Below, piece by piece: positions 17,304 through 26,853 of a stretch of 64,000 nt of DNA. Source of the stretch: a bacterium (GTDB lineage: Bacteria; Zhuqueibacterota; Zhuqueibacteria; Residuimicrobiales; Residuimicrobiaceae); the NCBI GenBank assembly GCA_029565685.1, contig JAKQNR010000045.1:124001-188000 (forward strand), read 5' to 3'. Below the pieces are notes generated by a model that worked only from the letters and a program-made list of their open reading frames with translations, did not search any database and was not told the origin of the DNA. A program made the position numbers and the translations under genes. The number at the start of each line of letters is the position of its first letter. Position 1 is the stretch's first letter.

Positions 17304-17332
17304 TTGGCAAATTAAGAATATTTTCTTAAACT
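17304..17332 (+). promoter_or_regulatory. predicted promoter with overlapping palindrome upstream of the universal stress gene
   Basis: A -35 TTGGCA (17304-17309), a 17-base spacer and a -10 TAAACT (17327-17332) point toward the gene at 17382. A perfect 7-bp inverted repeat TTAAGAA (17312-17318)/TTCTTAA (17323-17329) sits in the spacer and touches the -10, so a regulator may bind there. The gap is also the upstream region of the divergent - strand gene at 17254. Confidence 0.45.
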
Positions 17333-17381
17333 AAAAGATTAATTCAATGATCGAATGATTTAGTGCAAAGCGGTAGAGGGC

Positions 17382-18248
17382 ATGTCGGTAAAATCGGTAG
17401 ATTTCACGAAAAACCGGGCGGTGGTCGCCTCTTCGTTCTCGCCCCGTGCGCTGGCGCTGCTAAACGAAGCGCAGCCGTTTTTGGCCTGTCTGAGCCTGTC
17501 GCCGGTTATTGTGCACGCCGGCGAACCGAGCGCGGAGAACCGGGAGCGGATGGCCAAGATGATCGAGGAGTCTCGTTTTGCCGGTGCAGCCGATCTGGAG
17601 CTGGTGATGCGCAACGGTGCAGCGGAGGAGGTGTTGCTTCAGGCTGCCCGAGAGTATCGTGCGGATTTCATAGTGGCAGGCGTGTTGCCGCGTGAAGGAT
17701 TTTTCAAATATTATCTCGGCTCTGTCGGTCGAAATCTGGCCCGGCAGGCGCCCTGTTCTGTGCTGCTGCATATCAATCCTGCGGATGAACCGGTCGGATT
17801 TCGTAAAATTCATCACGCTGTGGAGTACCACCGCTCCATCGACACTGGAGTGGATCTGGCGGCCAAGCTGGCGGTGTTGAACGGCGCCCGAGATCTCTAT
17901 TTCACCCACGCGTTTCGCATCCCGGACAGCGTTTTGAAAAAGAACAAAGTCATGACTCCGGAGGATTATAAAAAAATCTATGGTCGGGAGGATAGAAAGC
18001 TGCAGCAGTATTTAAGCAAACAGCTGACCTGGGATGTCCCCTATCATGTGCAGAGTTTGTACGAGAGGGATAATTCTCCATCCCTGGCTTTTGCCCGCGA
18101 CATCGGCGCAGATCTTTTTGTCATCCATGCGCCGAAAAAAGAGCCGGGTCTGTGGGACCGGCTGTTTCCCAATGACCTGGAGCAAACCCTGCACGATTTG
18201 CCCTGCTCCATTTTGATTGCCCGGAGCCGGGTGTCCAGAAGACGCTGA
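17382..18248 (+). CDS. tandem universal stress protein (UspA family)
   Basis: 288 residues forming two UspA-like alpha/beta domains (about 8-135 and 140-283). The first ends with the typical GSVGRNLARQAPCSVLLH and the second with LEQTLHDLPCSILIARS. The usual ATP-binding glycine pattern is weak in the first domain and absent in the second, so nucleotide binding is uncertain. It is probably a cytoplasmic stress-resistance protein of unknown mechanism. The ATG follows GAGGG closely. It stands alone between divergent and convergent neighbours and has its own candidate promoter with an operator-like palindrome. Confidence 0.78.
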   Translation: MSVKSVDFTKNRAVVASSFSPRALALLNEAQPFLACLSLSPVIVHAGEPSAENRERMAKMIEESRFAGAADLELVMRNGAAEEVLLQAAREYRADFIVAGVLPREGFFKYYLGSVGRNLARQAPCSVLLHINPADEPVGFRKIHHAVEYHRSIDTGVDLAAKLAVLNGARDLYFTHAFRIPDSVLKKNKVMTPEDYKKIYGREDRKLQQYLSKQLTWDVPYHVQSLYERDNSPSLAFARDIGADLFVIHAPKKEPGLWDRLFPNDLEQTLHDLPCSILIARSRVSRRR

Positions 18249-18260
18249 CCGCGCAACGGT

Positions 18261-20594
18261 TCAGCGGCCTTTTTTTATCCACTGTAAAATATGGGTGGGG
18301 CCGGACCCGGTGGATTCGATGACATAGAGCGAATCCCCGGTGGTCGATACCGCGATGTCGCGAGGCGCGTTCAGTCCCGGCTTGCCACCCAGCAGATATT
18401 CCACTGGTTTTCCGCCGCGGTTGAAAATAGTGATCGCGCCGCGCTGGCTGTGCGGCACATAGACGTAATCTGATCGATCGCTGGCAATGCGGGCCCATCC
18501 CACATCCACGGCCGGCAGATCGGCCTCCTGCCAATAGCGCACCCGGTAGCCCTCTATGGCACCCTGCCAACACTGGACGCCGCCGGTGCTGCGGTCGCTG
18601 ATGAACACACGGCTGCCGTCGTCAAGGACCGCGATGTCCTCGGCGGTGTGTTCGATGCCCAGCGGGCTGCCCAGCATCTCAATCCCCAGATAAGAGAGCA
18701 CATGCCAGCGGCTGCTGCCGTTCTCCAGCACAAAGATATGCCCCATCCGGTCGCAGGCCATTCCGGAGGGTTGAAAGGAGAGCTCGATAGAGGGCAGAGG
18801 AGCGCCGGTGGCCGCATCATAGCGGTAGATGCGCTGGCTGCTGCCGGAACTGACGCACATGACATTGGGCGGACAAAAGGTCATGCCTGAGATGGGCTCC
18901 AGCGGTTCCTGATTGAAATCGACGTTCAGACCGGTGCGAATGGGTGAAAACGCCGCTGGTGCGCCGCCTGGTTGTATAATCTCGATTTGCCTTCCGGCCT
19001 GGGTGACCACCCACAGGTGATGACGCTGGTCCATGGCAATGGCCAGGGGATCCCATACCTCAGGGCCAAAGGTTCCGTTGGATCGGTAGGTCTCTGTGGG
19101 TGTGAGAATACAGAGAGACCAGATATCGCTAAAACCGAGGTTGCGTTTGGGATGGCCTGCGGATTCATGATAGTCGTCCCAGGCAAAGATGCGAAAACGA
19201 AAATCCAATCCGGCATTTTCAGAGCGCAGGGCTTCGTCGGTGATGTACCAACCGGAGCGATTTTTCAGCGGACTGAGCCGTACCTCCTGCCCTTTGTCCG
19301 GCGGCCAGACGCGATCGTAGAGCAGGTAGATGCCCTGTCCGTTAGAACCGGTCTTGTCGTCATATACGCCGCTGGGATCGCTGATGCGTGCGGCGATCTT
19401 GAATTTAGCGTTGCTGTACACCTGCACCGGCAGGGTGTATGCTTCGTGCACCTGCGGACCCTGTGTGTCGCGGCTTTGTGTTTTCCACGCCATGGGCGCG
19501 GGTCGGCTTTCAGCCGGCCATTGATCCTGAAGGATCTCGCGGAACCTGTCGGACAAGACATGGTTGGGATAAAGCAGCTCATAGGAGAACAGGGCCACTC
19601 CCTGGCAGCCCAGTTCCTGTGCGATCTGCAGCTGGCGTAGGAGCCGGTCCGCGTTTTTGATATAGATGCCGGCGAACACATGCCGCCGATGATCGTTGAG
19701 CCGGTGGTCTGCCAGCAGGCGGCGGAAGCGAAGGTTGTCCGGAGTGTAGATCATCGGAAAAATGGCGTCGACGATGTCAGCCGCCAGCCATTCATGGCTG
19801 TCTTGCAGATAAACGCGATAGCCCTCGTCATAGTCTCCGAGGACCGAGGCGGTCAGGATCATTCGCGGATGGCTCAGGCGCAGAGTCTGGCGCAATTGTA
19901 GGAGAAAGTCACTGATCGCTTGGCGGCGAAAAGCGGACCAGGCTGCTTGGTTTTGTTCCGGTCCCATGCCGTGCTGGATGCGAAAACGGCTGACAGAAGG
20001 GATGTCATAGGAAAACGCCGGACCAGGAAAGCGGATGTAATCCAGATGCAAACCGTCCACCGGATAACGGTCGATCAGTTCACGGCAGACGCTCAGCAGA
20101 TAGGGCGTCACCGCCGGGTGGGTGGGGGAAAGAAAAGCGTAATGGTCGTTTGCCTGTTGACGCCGCCCGGCGGCATCGACCATAAACCATTCCGGATGAG
20201 TGTGGTACAGCTGGCTGCGCTGTCTCGGCGGGTCGTCGCCCATCCAGCCGGGATACAGGTTGATCCAGGCGTGCAGCTGCAAACCATGCTGGTGCGCGAG
20301 TTCAATGGCTTCCTGCAGGGGATCCCAGTCAGCGGATTGACCGGAGAGTTCGGCGGCCCGCGGTTCGATGTCGGATCGATAGCACACGGTGCCGTTTCCG
20401 CGCACCTGGAAGAGAATGGTGTTGAAATGGCCGGCGGCCGCGTTTTCGAATATCTGTTCCAAATCCGCTTGACTGCGATAATCCCAACGGGTCACCCACA
20501 GCGCACGGGTTTGGAAAGTGCTGAAAAGAGACGCGAAGGTTGCTGAGCAAAGGAGCAAAAGCACCAAAAAGGACAAGCGCATTCCGGATCGCAA
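18261..20594 (-). CDS. GHL10 (DUF187) glycosyl hydrolase-like protein with C-terminal beta-propeller
   Basis: 777 residues. A signal peptide (LSFLVLLLLCSATFA) precedes a GHL10-type TIM barrel (about residues 25-370) with the family landmarks RALWVTRWDY, FNTILFQVRGNG, LHAWINLYPGW, HLDYIRFPGPAFSYD and FPMIYTP. A beta-sandwich region follows (about 380-480), and then an NHL-like propeller (about 500-777) with repeated IAMDQRHHLWVV-, MACDRMGHIFVLE- and IAVLDDGSRVFISD-type blades. GHL10 proteins act on envelope or extracellular polysaccharides. The propeller is not part of most family members. Start: TTG at 20594 has GGAG seven bases upstream; the ATG at 20582 is an alternative. It diverges from uvrB. 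Confidence 0.82.
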   Translation of the reverse strand: MRSGMRLSFLVLLLLCSATFASLFSTFQTRALWVTRWDYRSQADLEQIFENAAAGHFNTILFQVRGNGTVCYRSDIEPRAAELSGQSADWDPLQEAIELAHQHGLQLHAWINLYPGWMGDDPPRQRSQLYHTHPEWFMVDAAGRRQQANDHYAFLSPTHPAVTPYLLSVCRELIDRYPVDGLHLDYIRFPGPAFSYDIPSVSRFRIQHGMGPEQNQAAWSAFRRQAISDFLLQLRQTLRLSHPRMILTASVLGDYDEGYRVYLQDSHEWLAADIVDAIFPMIYTPDNLRFRRLLADHRLNDHRRHVFAGIYIKNADRLLRQLQIAQELGCQGVALFSYELLYPNHVLSDRFREILQDQWPAESRPAPMAWKTQSRDTQGPQVHEAYTLPVQVYSNAKFKIAARISDPSGVYDDKTGSNGQGIYLLYDRVWPPDKGQEVRLSPLKNRSGWYITDEALRSENAGLDFRFRIFAWDDYHESAGHPKRNLGFSDIWSLCILTPTETYRSNGTFGPEVWDPLAIAMDQRHHLWVVTQAGRQIEIIQPGGAPAAFSPIRTGLNVDFNQEPLEPISGMTFCPPNVMCVSSGSSQRIYRYDAATGAPLPSIELSFQPSGMACDRMGHIFVLENGSSRWHVLSYLGIEMLGSPLGIEHTAEDIAVLDDGSRVFISDRSTGGVQCWQGAIEGYRVRYWQEADLPAVDVGWARIASDRSDYVYVPHSQRGAITIFNRGGKPVEYLLGGKPGLNAPRDIAVSTTGDSLYVIESTGSGPTHILQWIKKGR

Positions 20595-20651
20595 CCTGGA
20601 TCTCCAAGATTAAGGCCGTGCAAGGACGATTTGTTTTCGGCTAATTTAGTC

Positions 20652-20668
20652 ACTGTTTTTAACACAGT
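20652..20668. promoter_or_regulatory. inverted repeat resembling an SOS-type box upstream of uvrB
   Basis: ACTGT-N7-ACAGT occupies 20652-20668 in the divergent gap before uvrB. It looks like the Proteobacterial LexA box (CTGT-N8-ACAG) but the spacer is one base short. It lies about 28 bases before the predicted uvrB -35. The LexA site of this lineage is unknown to me, so this is only a candidate. Confidence 0.3.
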
Positions 20669-20695
20669 CAATGATTTTATCGGCATTTTTCAGGC

Positions 20696-20724
20696 TTGAT
20701 TCTTTTTGTCTGAGGTAGTATATT
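20696..20724 (+). promoter_or_regulatory. predicted uvrB promoter, implying a leaderless or near-leaderless mRNA
   Basis: -35 TTGATT (20696-20701), exactly 17 bases, then -10 TATATT (20719-20724). The uvrB ATG is at 20730, five bases after the -10, so transcription would start at or within a base or two of the start codon. Confidence 0.4.
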
Positions 20725-20729
20725 GTTTC

Positions 20730-22784
20730 ATGGAAAAATTCAAATTGGTTTCCTCGTTCACTCTGCAGGGCGACCAACCCCAAGCGGTGGCGCAGCTGCT
20801 GGAGGGACTGCGGGGACCGGCGCGTTATCAGACGCTGCTCGGTGTGACCGGCAGCGGCAAGACCTACACGATGGCCAATGTCATCGCCGGTTATGGACGC
20901 CCCACCTTGGTGATTTCGCACAATAAAACATTGGCCGCCCAGTTGTACGGTGAACTGCGCAATTTTTTTCCGGACAACGCGGTGGAATATTTCATCAGTT
21001 ATTATGATTACTATCAGCCGGAGGCGTATCTTCCGAGCACCGATACCTATATTGAAAAAGATTCTTCGATCAACGATGAGATCGATCGTCTACGCCTACG
21101 CGCCACCGGTTCTCTGCTTTCCCGTGAAGACGTGATCATCGTCGCTTCGGTCTCCTGCATCTATGGTTTGGGTTCTCCGGAGGTTTGGCAAGAGCTGCTG
21201 CTCACTCTGCACAAAGGCCAGCGCATCGAGCGCCAAGCGCTGCTGAAAAAGCTGGTGGACATTCAGTACGCGCGCAACGATCTGGCTTTTGAGCGCGGCA
21301 CGTTCCGCGTCCGCGGCGATGTCGTGGAGGTGATCCCGGCTCATGAAACCGAAGCGCTGCGTCTGGAAATGTTCGGCGACGAGATCGAAGCGATTCGCGC
21401 GGTGGATGTGCTTACCGGCGAGATCAAGCGTGACCTGGAAAAAGCGATCATCTACCCGGCCAAGCATTTTGTCACCACCTCGCCGCGTCTACAGTCGGCG
21501 ATCAGGAATATTCGCGATGAATTGGAGGAGCGGCTGGACTGGTTGCGCAGCCGGAACAAACTGGTGGAAGCCCAGCGGCTCGAATCCCGCACCCGCTATG
21601 ATTTGGAGATGATGGAGGAGATCGGTTACTGCTCGGGCATTGAGAATTATTCCCGTCATCTGTCTCATCGTCAGCCGGGCGAGCGGCCGGCCACTTTGAT
21701 CGATTATTTTCCTCAAGATTTTCTTCTCATCGTCGATGAATCGCACGCTACCCTGCCGCAGGTGCAGGCGATGTATCACGGCGACCGGTCGCGCAAGGAG
21801 ACGCTGGTGGAATATGGATTTCGTCTGCCCTCTGCGCTGGACAACCGTCCGCTGAATTTTGACGAGTTCATTCGATCGATTCACAAATGTATCTTTGTCT
21901 CCGCGACGCCGGGCGACATGGAGCTTACCTTCTCTGAAGGGGTGGTGGTGGAGCAGGTGATCCGTCCCACCGGCCTGATGGATCCTGAGATCGATGTGCG
22001 TCCGGTCAAGGGTCAGATCGACGATCTGATCGCAGAGATCCAGGAACGGGCGGCGCGCGGAGAACGCATTCTGGTGACCACCCTGACCAAACGCATGGCA
22101 GAGGACCTCACCGATTATCTGGCCAATGTCGGCATCCGGGTGCGCTATCTGCATTCCGAGATCGAAGCGCTGGAGCGGGTGGCGATTTTGCGTGAGTTGC
22201 GGCTGGCCGAGTTCGATGTTCTGGTCGGCATCAACCTGTTGCGCGAAGGTCTGGATCTGCCCGAGGTCTCGCTGGTGGCTATACTGGATGCGGACAAGGA
22301 GGGCTATCTGCGTTCTGAGCGATCGCTGATCCAGACCGCAGGGCGCGCCGCGCGCCATATCGCCGGCAAGGTGATTTTCTACGCCGACCGCATTACGGAT
22401 TCGATGAAAAAAGCCATTGACGAGACCGAGCGGCGGCGCAAAATCCAGGCCGAGTACAACCGGGTGCATGGCATTACCCCGCGTTCCATCTACAAGTCCG
22501 TGCAGGAGGTGATGGGCGCCACTCGGGTTGCTGATGCCAAGGCTGAGCCGGCTCCGGCCCGGTCCGGCGCGCTGCTGGAGGACCCTGACTTTATGCGCAA
22601 ATGGGTCAAGCTGGCGCCCACAGAAAAAGAGGAACTCTTCCGCGATCTGGAGAAAAAGATGTTCGATGCCGCTAGCCGGCTCGAGTTTGAGCGGGCGGCA
22701 GACCTGCGGGATCAGCTAGACGGCTTGCGCATGAATGAAACGATGCGAAAAAGATCAGGCGAAAGGGATAAGATCAAAAAATGA
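20730..22784 (+). CDS. uvrB: UvrABC excinuclease subunit B
   Basis: 684 residues, the normal length. Walker A GVTGSGKT is at residues 38-45 and the damage-probing beta-hairpin [12 protein letters not shown] is present. The Walker B-like segment is [12 protein letters not shown], and helicase motifs V and VI appear as [23 protein letters not shown] and [11 protein letters not shown]-terminal UVR domain (about 640-675, [25 protein letters not shown]) contacts UvrC. UvrB loads at lesions delivered by UvrA and recruits UvrC for dual incision. The ATG at 20730 gives the standard N-terminus; an upstream TTG at 20706 would add eight residues that do not resemble the family. The stop overlaps the purD start (ATGA), so the two genes are coupled. 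Confidence 0.97.
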   Translation: MEKFKLVSSFTLQGDQPQAVAQLLEGLRGPARYQTLLGVTGSGKTYTMANVIAGYGRPTLVISHNKTLAAQLYGELRNFFPDNAVEYFISYYDYYQPEAYLPSTDTYIEKDSSINDEIDRLRLRATGSLLSREDVIIVASVSCIYGLGSPEVWQELLLTLHKGQRIERQALLKKLVDIQYARNDLAFERGTFRVRGDVVEVIPAHETEALRLEMFGDEIEAIRAVDVLTGEIKRDLEKAIIYPAKHFVTTSPRLQSAIRNIRDELEERLDWLRSRNKLVEAQRLESRTRYDLEMMEEIGYCSGIENYSRHLSHRQPGERPATLIDYFPQDFLLIVDESHATLPQVQAMYHGDRSRKETLVEYGFRLPSALDNRPLNFDEFIRSIHKCIFVSATPGDMELTFSEGVVVEQVIRPTGLMDPEIDVRPVKGQIDDLIAEIQERAARGERILVTTLTKRMAEDLTDYLANVGIRVRYLHSEIEALERVAILRELRLAEFDVLVGINLLREGLDLPEVSLVAILDADKEGYLRSERSLIQTAGRAARHIAGKVIFYADRITDSMKKAIDETERRRKIQAEYNRVHGITPRSIYKSVQEVMGATRVADAKAEPAPARSGALLEDPDFMRKWVKLAPTEKEELFRDLEKKMFDAASRLEFERAADLRDQLDGLRMNETMRKRSGERDKIKK

Positions 22785-24052
22785 AGGTACTGGTCATCGG
22801 CGGCGGCGGCCGTGAACATGCGCTGGTTTGGAAGATCAAGAAAAGCCCCTTGGTCAAGAAGGTGTTTTGCTGTCCGGGCAATGCCGGGATCAGTCGTGAA
22901 GCCCGCTGCGTGCCCATTGCTGCGGACCGGCCGCAGGAATTGCTGCAGTTCGCAGTCAAGGAAAAGATCGATCTGACCGTGGTCGGACCGGAAGTCCCGC
23001 TGGTCATGGGCATTGTCGATCTGTTCACCGACAATGGGCTCAAGATTTTCGGTCCCACGCGCCGTGCGGCTGAATTGGAGGGCAGCAAGGCTTTTGCCAA
23101 ACACCTCATGGCGCACTACCACATCCCCACGGCCGCGTATCAAGTTTTTGACGATCTGCAGAAAGCCAAAGAGTTTGTCAATCGTCAACAAGGGCCCTTG
23201 GTGGTCAAGGCGGACGGACTGGCCGCGGGCAAGGGTGTGATCGTCTGCCCGGAACGGCTTATGGCTCATGAGGCCCTGGAGCAGATGATGGCCCAAAACG
23301 CATTCGGCGAAGGCGGTCGCCGTGTGGTCATCGAGGAGTGTCTCAGCGGCGAGGAGGTTTCGATTCTTGCTCTTTCAGATGGGGAGGACGTGCTCACGCT
23401 GCTGCCGGCGCAAGACCATAAACGCATTCTGGACGGAGATCAGGGGCTGAACACCGGCGGCATGGGCGCCTATGCGCCGTGTCCGTTCGTGTCCGAAACG
23501 TTGATGACCCGCATCAAGCGGGATATTCTGGAGCCGACGATACGCGGCATGGCTCTGGAGGGACGACCTTACAAAGGCGTGCTCTACGCCGGCATTATGT
23601 TGACCGCCGATGGTCCCAAGGTCCTGGAGTACAACTGCCGTTTCGGCGATCCGGAGACGCAGGTGGTGTTGCCGCTTATAAAAGGAGATCTGGTGGAAGC
23701 CATGCTGGCCGCTATCGACGGCCGCATCGCGACGATCAAATGGAAGCAGTATGCTTCCTGCGCCGTCACTGTAGTGCTCGCTTCCGGCGGCTATCCGGAT
23801 AAATATCAGACCGGCCAGGTCATCCTCGGCAGCGACGGACCGTTCGCCCGCGAAGTCAAGGTTTTTCATGCCGGCACCCGTCTGGTCGACGGCCGCTGCG
23901 TGACCGCGGGCGGGCGCGTGCTGTCGGTTACCGCCCTGGCCCCAAAACTGCCGCAGGCCATCGACAAGGCCTACACGGCAGTGCGAAAAATCACCTTCGA
24001 TGGAGCCTATTATCGTAAAGATATCGGCGCCAAAGGATTGGCGTATCTGTGA
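22781..24052 (+). CDS. purD: phosphoribosylamine-glycine ligase
   Basis: 423 residues, full length. The N-terminal motif [15 protein letters not shown] is diagnostic. It is followed by [12 protein letters not shown], the ATP-grasp segment ([13 protein letters not shown]), [21 protein letters not shown] and [16 protein letters not shown]. It joins glycine to phosphoribosylamine in step two of purine synthesis. It overlaps the uvrB stop by four bases. No other purine gene is nearby, so the pairing with uvrB is likely a matter of shared transcription rather than function. Confidence 0.97.
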   Translation: MKVLVIGGGGREHALVWKIKKSPLVKKVFCCPGNAGISREARCVPIAADRPQELLQFAVKEKIDLTVVGPEVPLVMGIVDLFTDNGLKIFGPTRRAAELEGSKAFAKHLMAHYHIPTAAYQVFDDLQKAKEFVNRQQGPLVVKADGLAAGKGVIVCPERLMAHEALEQMMAQNAFGEGGRRVVIEECLSGEEVSILALSDGEDVLTLLPAQDHKRILDGDQGLNTGGMGAYAPCPFVSETLMTRIKRDILEPTIRGMALEGRPYKGVLYAGIMLTADGPKVLEYNCRFGDPETQVVLPLIKGDLVEAMLAAIDGRIATIKWKQYASCAVTVVLASGGYPDKYQTGQVILGSDGPFAREVKVFHAGTRLVDGRCVTAGGRVLSVTALAPKLPQAIDKAYTAVRKITFDGAYYRKDIGAKGLAYL

Positions 24053-24132
24053 AAAGGCCGGTCCTCCTCATTGAACGGATCGAATGCCCGCAATCGGATT
24101 CTTTCATTCTTGTATATGAATAAAGAGGTCGC

Positions 24133-25053
24133 ATGAAAATTCTCATCACCGGCGCCGCCGGATTCATCGCTTCTCACATCGCCGATGCCTATATCGAGGC
24201 CGGTCATGAGGTCGTTATTGTGGACAATCTGTCCACCGGTCGCAAGGAGAACATTCACCCTAAAGCCGTTTTCCATCAAATGGATATTCGCGAAAAGAAC
24301 CTGAGCGCGCTTTTTCAACAGCATCGATTCGACGTCGTCAACCATCATGCGGCGCAGATGGACGTTCGCCGGTCGGTGGAAGATCCCATCTATGACGCTG
24401 AGGTCAACGCGTTGGGCTTTCTCAATCTGTTGCAGAACTGCGTGCATACCGGCGTAAAGAAAGTCATCTTCGCCTCCTCCGGCGGCGCGATCTACGGCGA
24501 ACAGGATGTGTTTCCAGCGGACGAGACGCACAAAACCCAACCCTATTCGCCCTATGGCATCACCAAACTGATCGGTGAAAAGTATCTGTTCTTCTACCAT
24601 CTGACCTATGGCTTGCAGTACGTCGCTCTGCGCTACGCCAATGTGTACGGCCCGCGGCAGAACCCACACGGCGAGGCCGGCGTGGTGGCCATTTTTTGCG
24701 AGCGCATGCTCGCCGGCCGGCAGCCGGTGATCTATGGGAGCGGCGAACAGACCCGCGACTTTGTCTTTGTCAAAGACGTTGTGGCCGCCAACCTCGCCGC
24801 ACTGAGCCTGACGGGCTGCGACACCTTCAATATCGGCACCGCTGTGGAGACGTCGGTCAATCAGCTTTTCAGCAAGCTCAATGAATTGACCGGCGCGCGG
24901 ATGCCGGAAAAACATGAGGCGAAAAAAGAGGGTGAACAGATGCGCAGCGTCATCAACCCCGGTAAAGCAGCCTGCGGACTAGGATGGAAGCCCCGCTGGT
25001 CGATCGACAGTGGTCTGGCGGAGACTGTGGCCTATTTCCGGCAAAGCAAATAG
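24133..25053 (+). CDS. NAD-dependent sugar epimerase/dehydratase (UDP-glucose 4-epimerase-like)
   Basis: 306 residues of the extended SDR family. The NAD motif GAAGFIASHIADAY is at residues 7-20, the acidic residue follows in VVIVDNLSTG, and the active site has SSGGAIYG with the Tyr-x3-Lys pair in SPYGITKLIGE. The core HHAAQMDVRRSVEDP is typical of UDP-glucose 4-epimerases of this type. It probably supplies a UDP-sugar for surface glycans. GAGG stands a few bases before the ATG. It is followed after 15 bases by the sigma-54 activator gene. Confidence 0.88.
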   Translation: MKILITGAAGFIASHIADAYIEAGHEVVIVDNLSTGRKENIHPKAVFHQMDIREKNLSALFQQHRFDVVNHHAAQMDVRRSVEDPIYDAEVNALGFLNLLQNCVHTGVKKVIFASSGGAIYGEQDVFPADETHKTQPYSPYGITKLIGEKYLFFYHLTYGLQYVALRYANVYGPRQNPHGEAGVVAIFCERMLAGRQPVIYGSGEQTRDFVFVKDVVAANLAALSLTGCDTFNIGTAVETSVNQLFSKLNELTGARMPEKHEAKKEGEQMRSVINPGKAACGLGWKPRWSIDSGLAETVAYFRQSK

Positions 25054-25068
25054 GATGGACCGGTCGTC

Positions 25069-26253
25069 ATGAATGGACACACGCCCCCCAGCCGCTCTCC
25101 GGACCGCCATCGGGAGCTGTCCCTCAAATCCGGCATTTTGGGCGATTCGGAAAAGATCATCCAGCTGCTGGAGACCATCGAACAGGTGGCGCCGACGGAC
25201 ATTACGGTTTTGATCAGCGGCGAGAGCGGCACAGGCAAAGAATTGGTCGCCCGAGCCATTCACCATCTCAGCCGGCGCCAGGAGCAGCCGTTGGTGACCG
25301 TGAATTGCGGCGCTATTCCGGAGGGCATCATCGAGTCGGAGCTCTTTGGTCACGAAAAGGGCTCTTTTACCGGTGCGGTGAACAGCCGCCGCGGTTATTT
25401 CGAGCAGGCCCATCATGGCTCCATTTTTCTCGACGAGATCGGCGATCTGCCGCTGACGACTCAGGTGAAGCTGCTGCGCGTTCTCGAATCCCGTGAATTC
25501 ATGCGCGTGGGCGGAACTACCGTGCTGCAGGTGGATGTGCGCTTGATCGCCGCCACACACAAGGATCTGGAGCAGGAGGTGCGCAAAGGCCACTTTCGCG
25601 ACGATCTCTTTTTCCGGCTCAACGCCGTGCGCATTCATGTGCCCAGCTTGCGCGAACGGCCGGAGGACATTCCGCTTCTAGTGCGCAAGTTCGCCGATGA
25701 TTTCTGCCGGGACAACCACATCGAATTCGACGGCTTGACCGAAAGCGGCTTGAACCGGTTGCGGCATTATCATTGGCCCGGCAATATCCGTGAATTGAAG
25801 AACATTGTTGAAAAGATGATCGTCCTGGAACGCGGACGCCGTTTGGATGACCGGTTGGTGGAAAAATATCTAAACGAGCCTGCGGCTGCGGGCAAGAACC
25901 TGCCCATGACCGTTCATTTGTCAAAAGAGGAGATGGAGCGCGAATTTCTTTTTCGTCTTCTTCTCGAGATAAAAAGTGAAATCGCCCAGTTGCGTGAACT
26001 GATGGTGGCGCAGACGCGCCCCAGTTATCATCTCAATCCCTGGCGTGAAGACCAGACCATCGACTATTTTGAGACCACGGAGGAGGAGAGCGGCGGAAAA
26101 AAAGCTGAACGCAAATCCGTGGCCGACATGGAGAAGGAGATGATCCGTGCCGCTCTGGTGCGCACCGGCGGCAACAAACGCAAAGCCGCGCAGCTGTTGG
26201 GGTTGAGTGAACGAACGCTTTATCGCAAGATTGAACGCTATGCCATCAAATAA
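25069..26253 (+). CDS. sigma-54-dependent transcriptional activator (AAA+ and Fis-type HTH, no receiver domain)
   Basis: 394 residues. The AAA+ domain has Walker A GESGTGKE (from residue 51), the sigma-54 contact loop GSFTGA (98-103), Walker B IFLDEIGDLP, and the arginine-finger/sensor region RDDLFFRLNAVRIHVP with PGNIRELKN. A Fis-type helix-turn-helix closes the protein (NKRKAAQLLGLSERTLYRKIERY). There is no N-terminal receiver, PAS or GAF domain, so activity may be constitutive or controlled by a partner. The contact loop is the GSFTGA variant of the usual GAFTGA. It should activate RNA polymerase carrying RpoN. It overlaps lptE by 14 bases, which suggests an envelope-related regulon. Confidence 0.92.
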   Translation: MNGHTPPSRSPDRHRELSLKSGILGDSEKIIQLLETIEQVAPTDITVLISGESGTGKELVARAIHHLSRRQEQPLVTVNCGAIPEGIIESELFGHEKGSFTGAVNSRRGYFEQAHHGSIFLDEIGDLPLTTQVKLLRVLESREFMRVGGTTVLQVDVRLIAATHKDLEQEVRKGHFRDDLFFRLNAVRIHVPSLRERPEDIPLLVRKFADDFCRDNHIEFDGLTESGLNRLRHYHWPGNIRELKNIVEKMIVLERGRRLDDRLVEKYLNEPAAAGKNLPMTVHLSKEEMEREFLFRLLLEIKSEIAQLRELMVAQTRPSYHLNPWREDQTIDYFETTEEESGGKKAERKSVADMEKEMIRAALVRTGGNKRKAAQLLGLSERTLYRKIERYAIK

Positions 26254-26791
26254 TCTGCAGGCAAACGGCGCCCGCTCAGGCTTTCACTATAGACTGCGAA
26301 AGGGCTTTGTGCCGCTGTTCCTTTTGCTGACAGAGGCTGTGTTTTTACAGTGCGGTTTTTATTCGTTTTCCGGTTCCTTGCCGCCGCATCTCAAGACTGT
26401 GGCTGTGCCGCTTTTCGAGAACAGGACCGCGGAGTTTGCCCTGGCTGAGGATCTGACCGATGCAGTACTTCGAGAATTCACTCGCGATAACAGCTTGAAG
26501 ATCGGTGAACGCGGTTCAGCGGATGTGCTGGTGGAGGGCGCTGTGCTCAGCATCGAAGACCGTGCCGGCGCTTTTGATGCCACTGAACAGGTGGAAGATT
26601 TCAAGGTGTACCTCACGGTGCAGGTCCTGTGCACGGATCAAACAAAGCGGCAGAAATTATGGGAGGAGCGCATCACCCAGTGGGGCAGCTTTGATCCAAA
26701 TCTCGGCCCAGACAGCCGCAAGGACGGCCTGATCGAAGCCATGGCTAAAATAAGCCAGGAGATACTGAATAAAACCGTGGCCGGCTGGTAA
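26240..26791 (+). CDS. lptE: LptE-type LPS-assembly lipoprotein
   Basis: 183 residues from the ATG at 26240. A hydrophobic segment ends in VFLQC, a lipobox, so the mature protein begins CGFYSFSGS. This start and the following LPPHLKTVAVPLFENRTAEF are characteristic of LptE-like proteins in Bacteroidota-related lineages. It would be an outer-membrane lipoprotein plugging LptD during lipopolysaccharide delivery. The start overlaps the last 14 bases of the activator gene. The hydrophobic segment begins about 18 residues in, longer than usual, so initiation downstream is possible but no better codon is seen. Its presence indicates a LPS-containing outer membrane. Confidence 0.82.
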   Translation: MPSNNLQANGARSGFHYRLRKGFVPLFLLLTEAVFLQCGFYSFSGSLPPHLKTVAVPLFENRTAEFALAEDLTDAVLREFTRDNSLKIGERGSADVLVEGAVLSIEDRAGAFDATEQVEDFKVYLTVQVLCTDQTKRQKLWEERITQWGSFDPNLGPDSRKDGLIEAMAKISQEILNKTVAGW

Positions 26792-26824
26792 AAAAAAACG
26801 GCCCGGCAAGGAAAAGTGTTGGAA

Positions 26825-26853
26825 TTGTTTAGAATTATTTAGTAAGTTATATG
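26825..26853 (+). promoter_or_regulatory. possible promoter of the TPR gene
   Basis: TTGTTT (26825-26830), 17 bases, TATATG (26848-26853) in an AT-rich patch just after lptE. The rest of the 237-base gap to 27029 contains a G-rich run at 26959-26976 and a TTCCCC/GGGGAA hairpin (26982-27008) just before the ribosome site. Nothing else in the gap is recognised. Confidence 0.25.
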
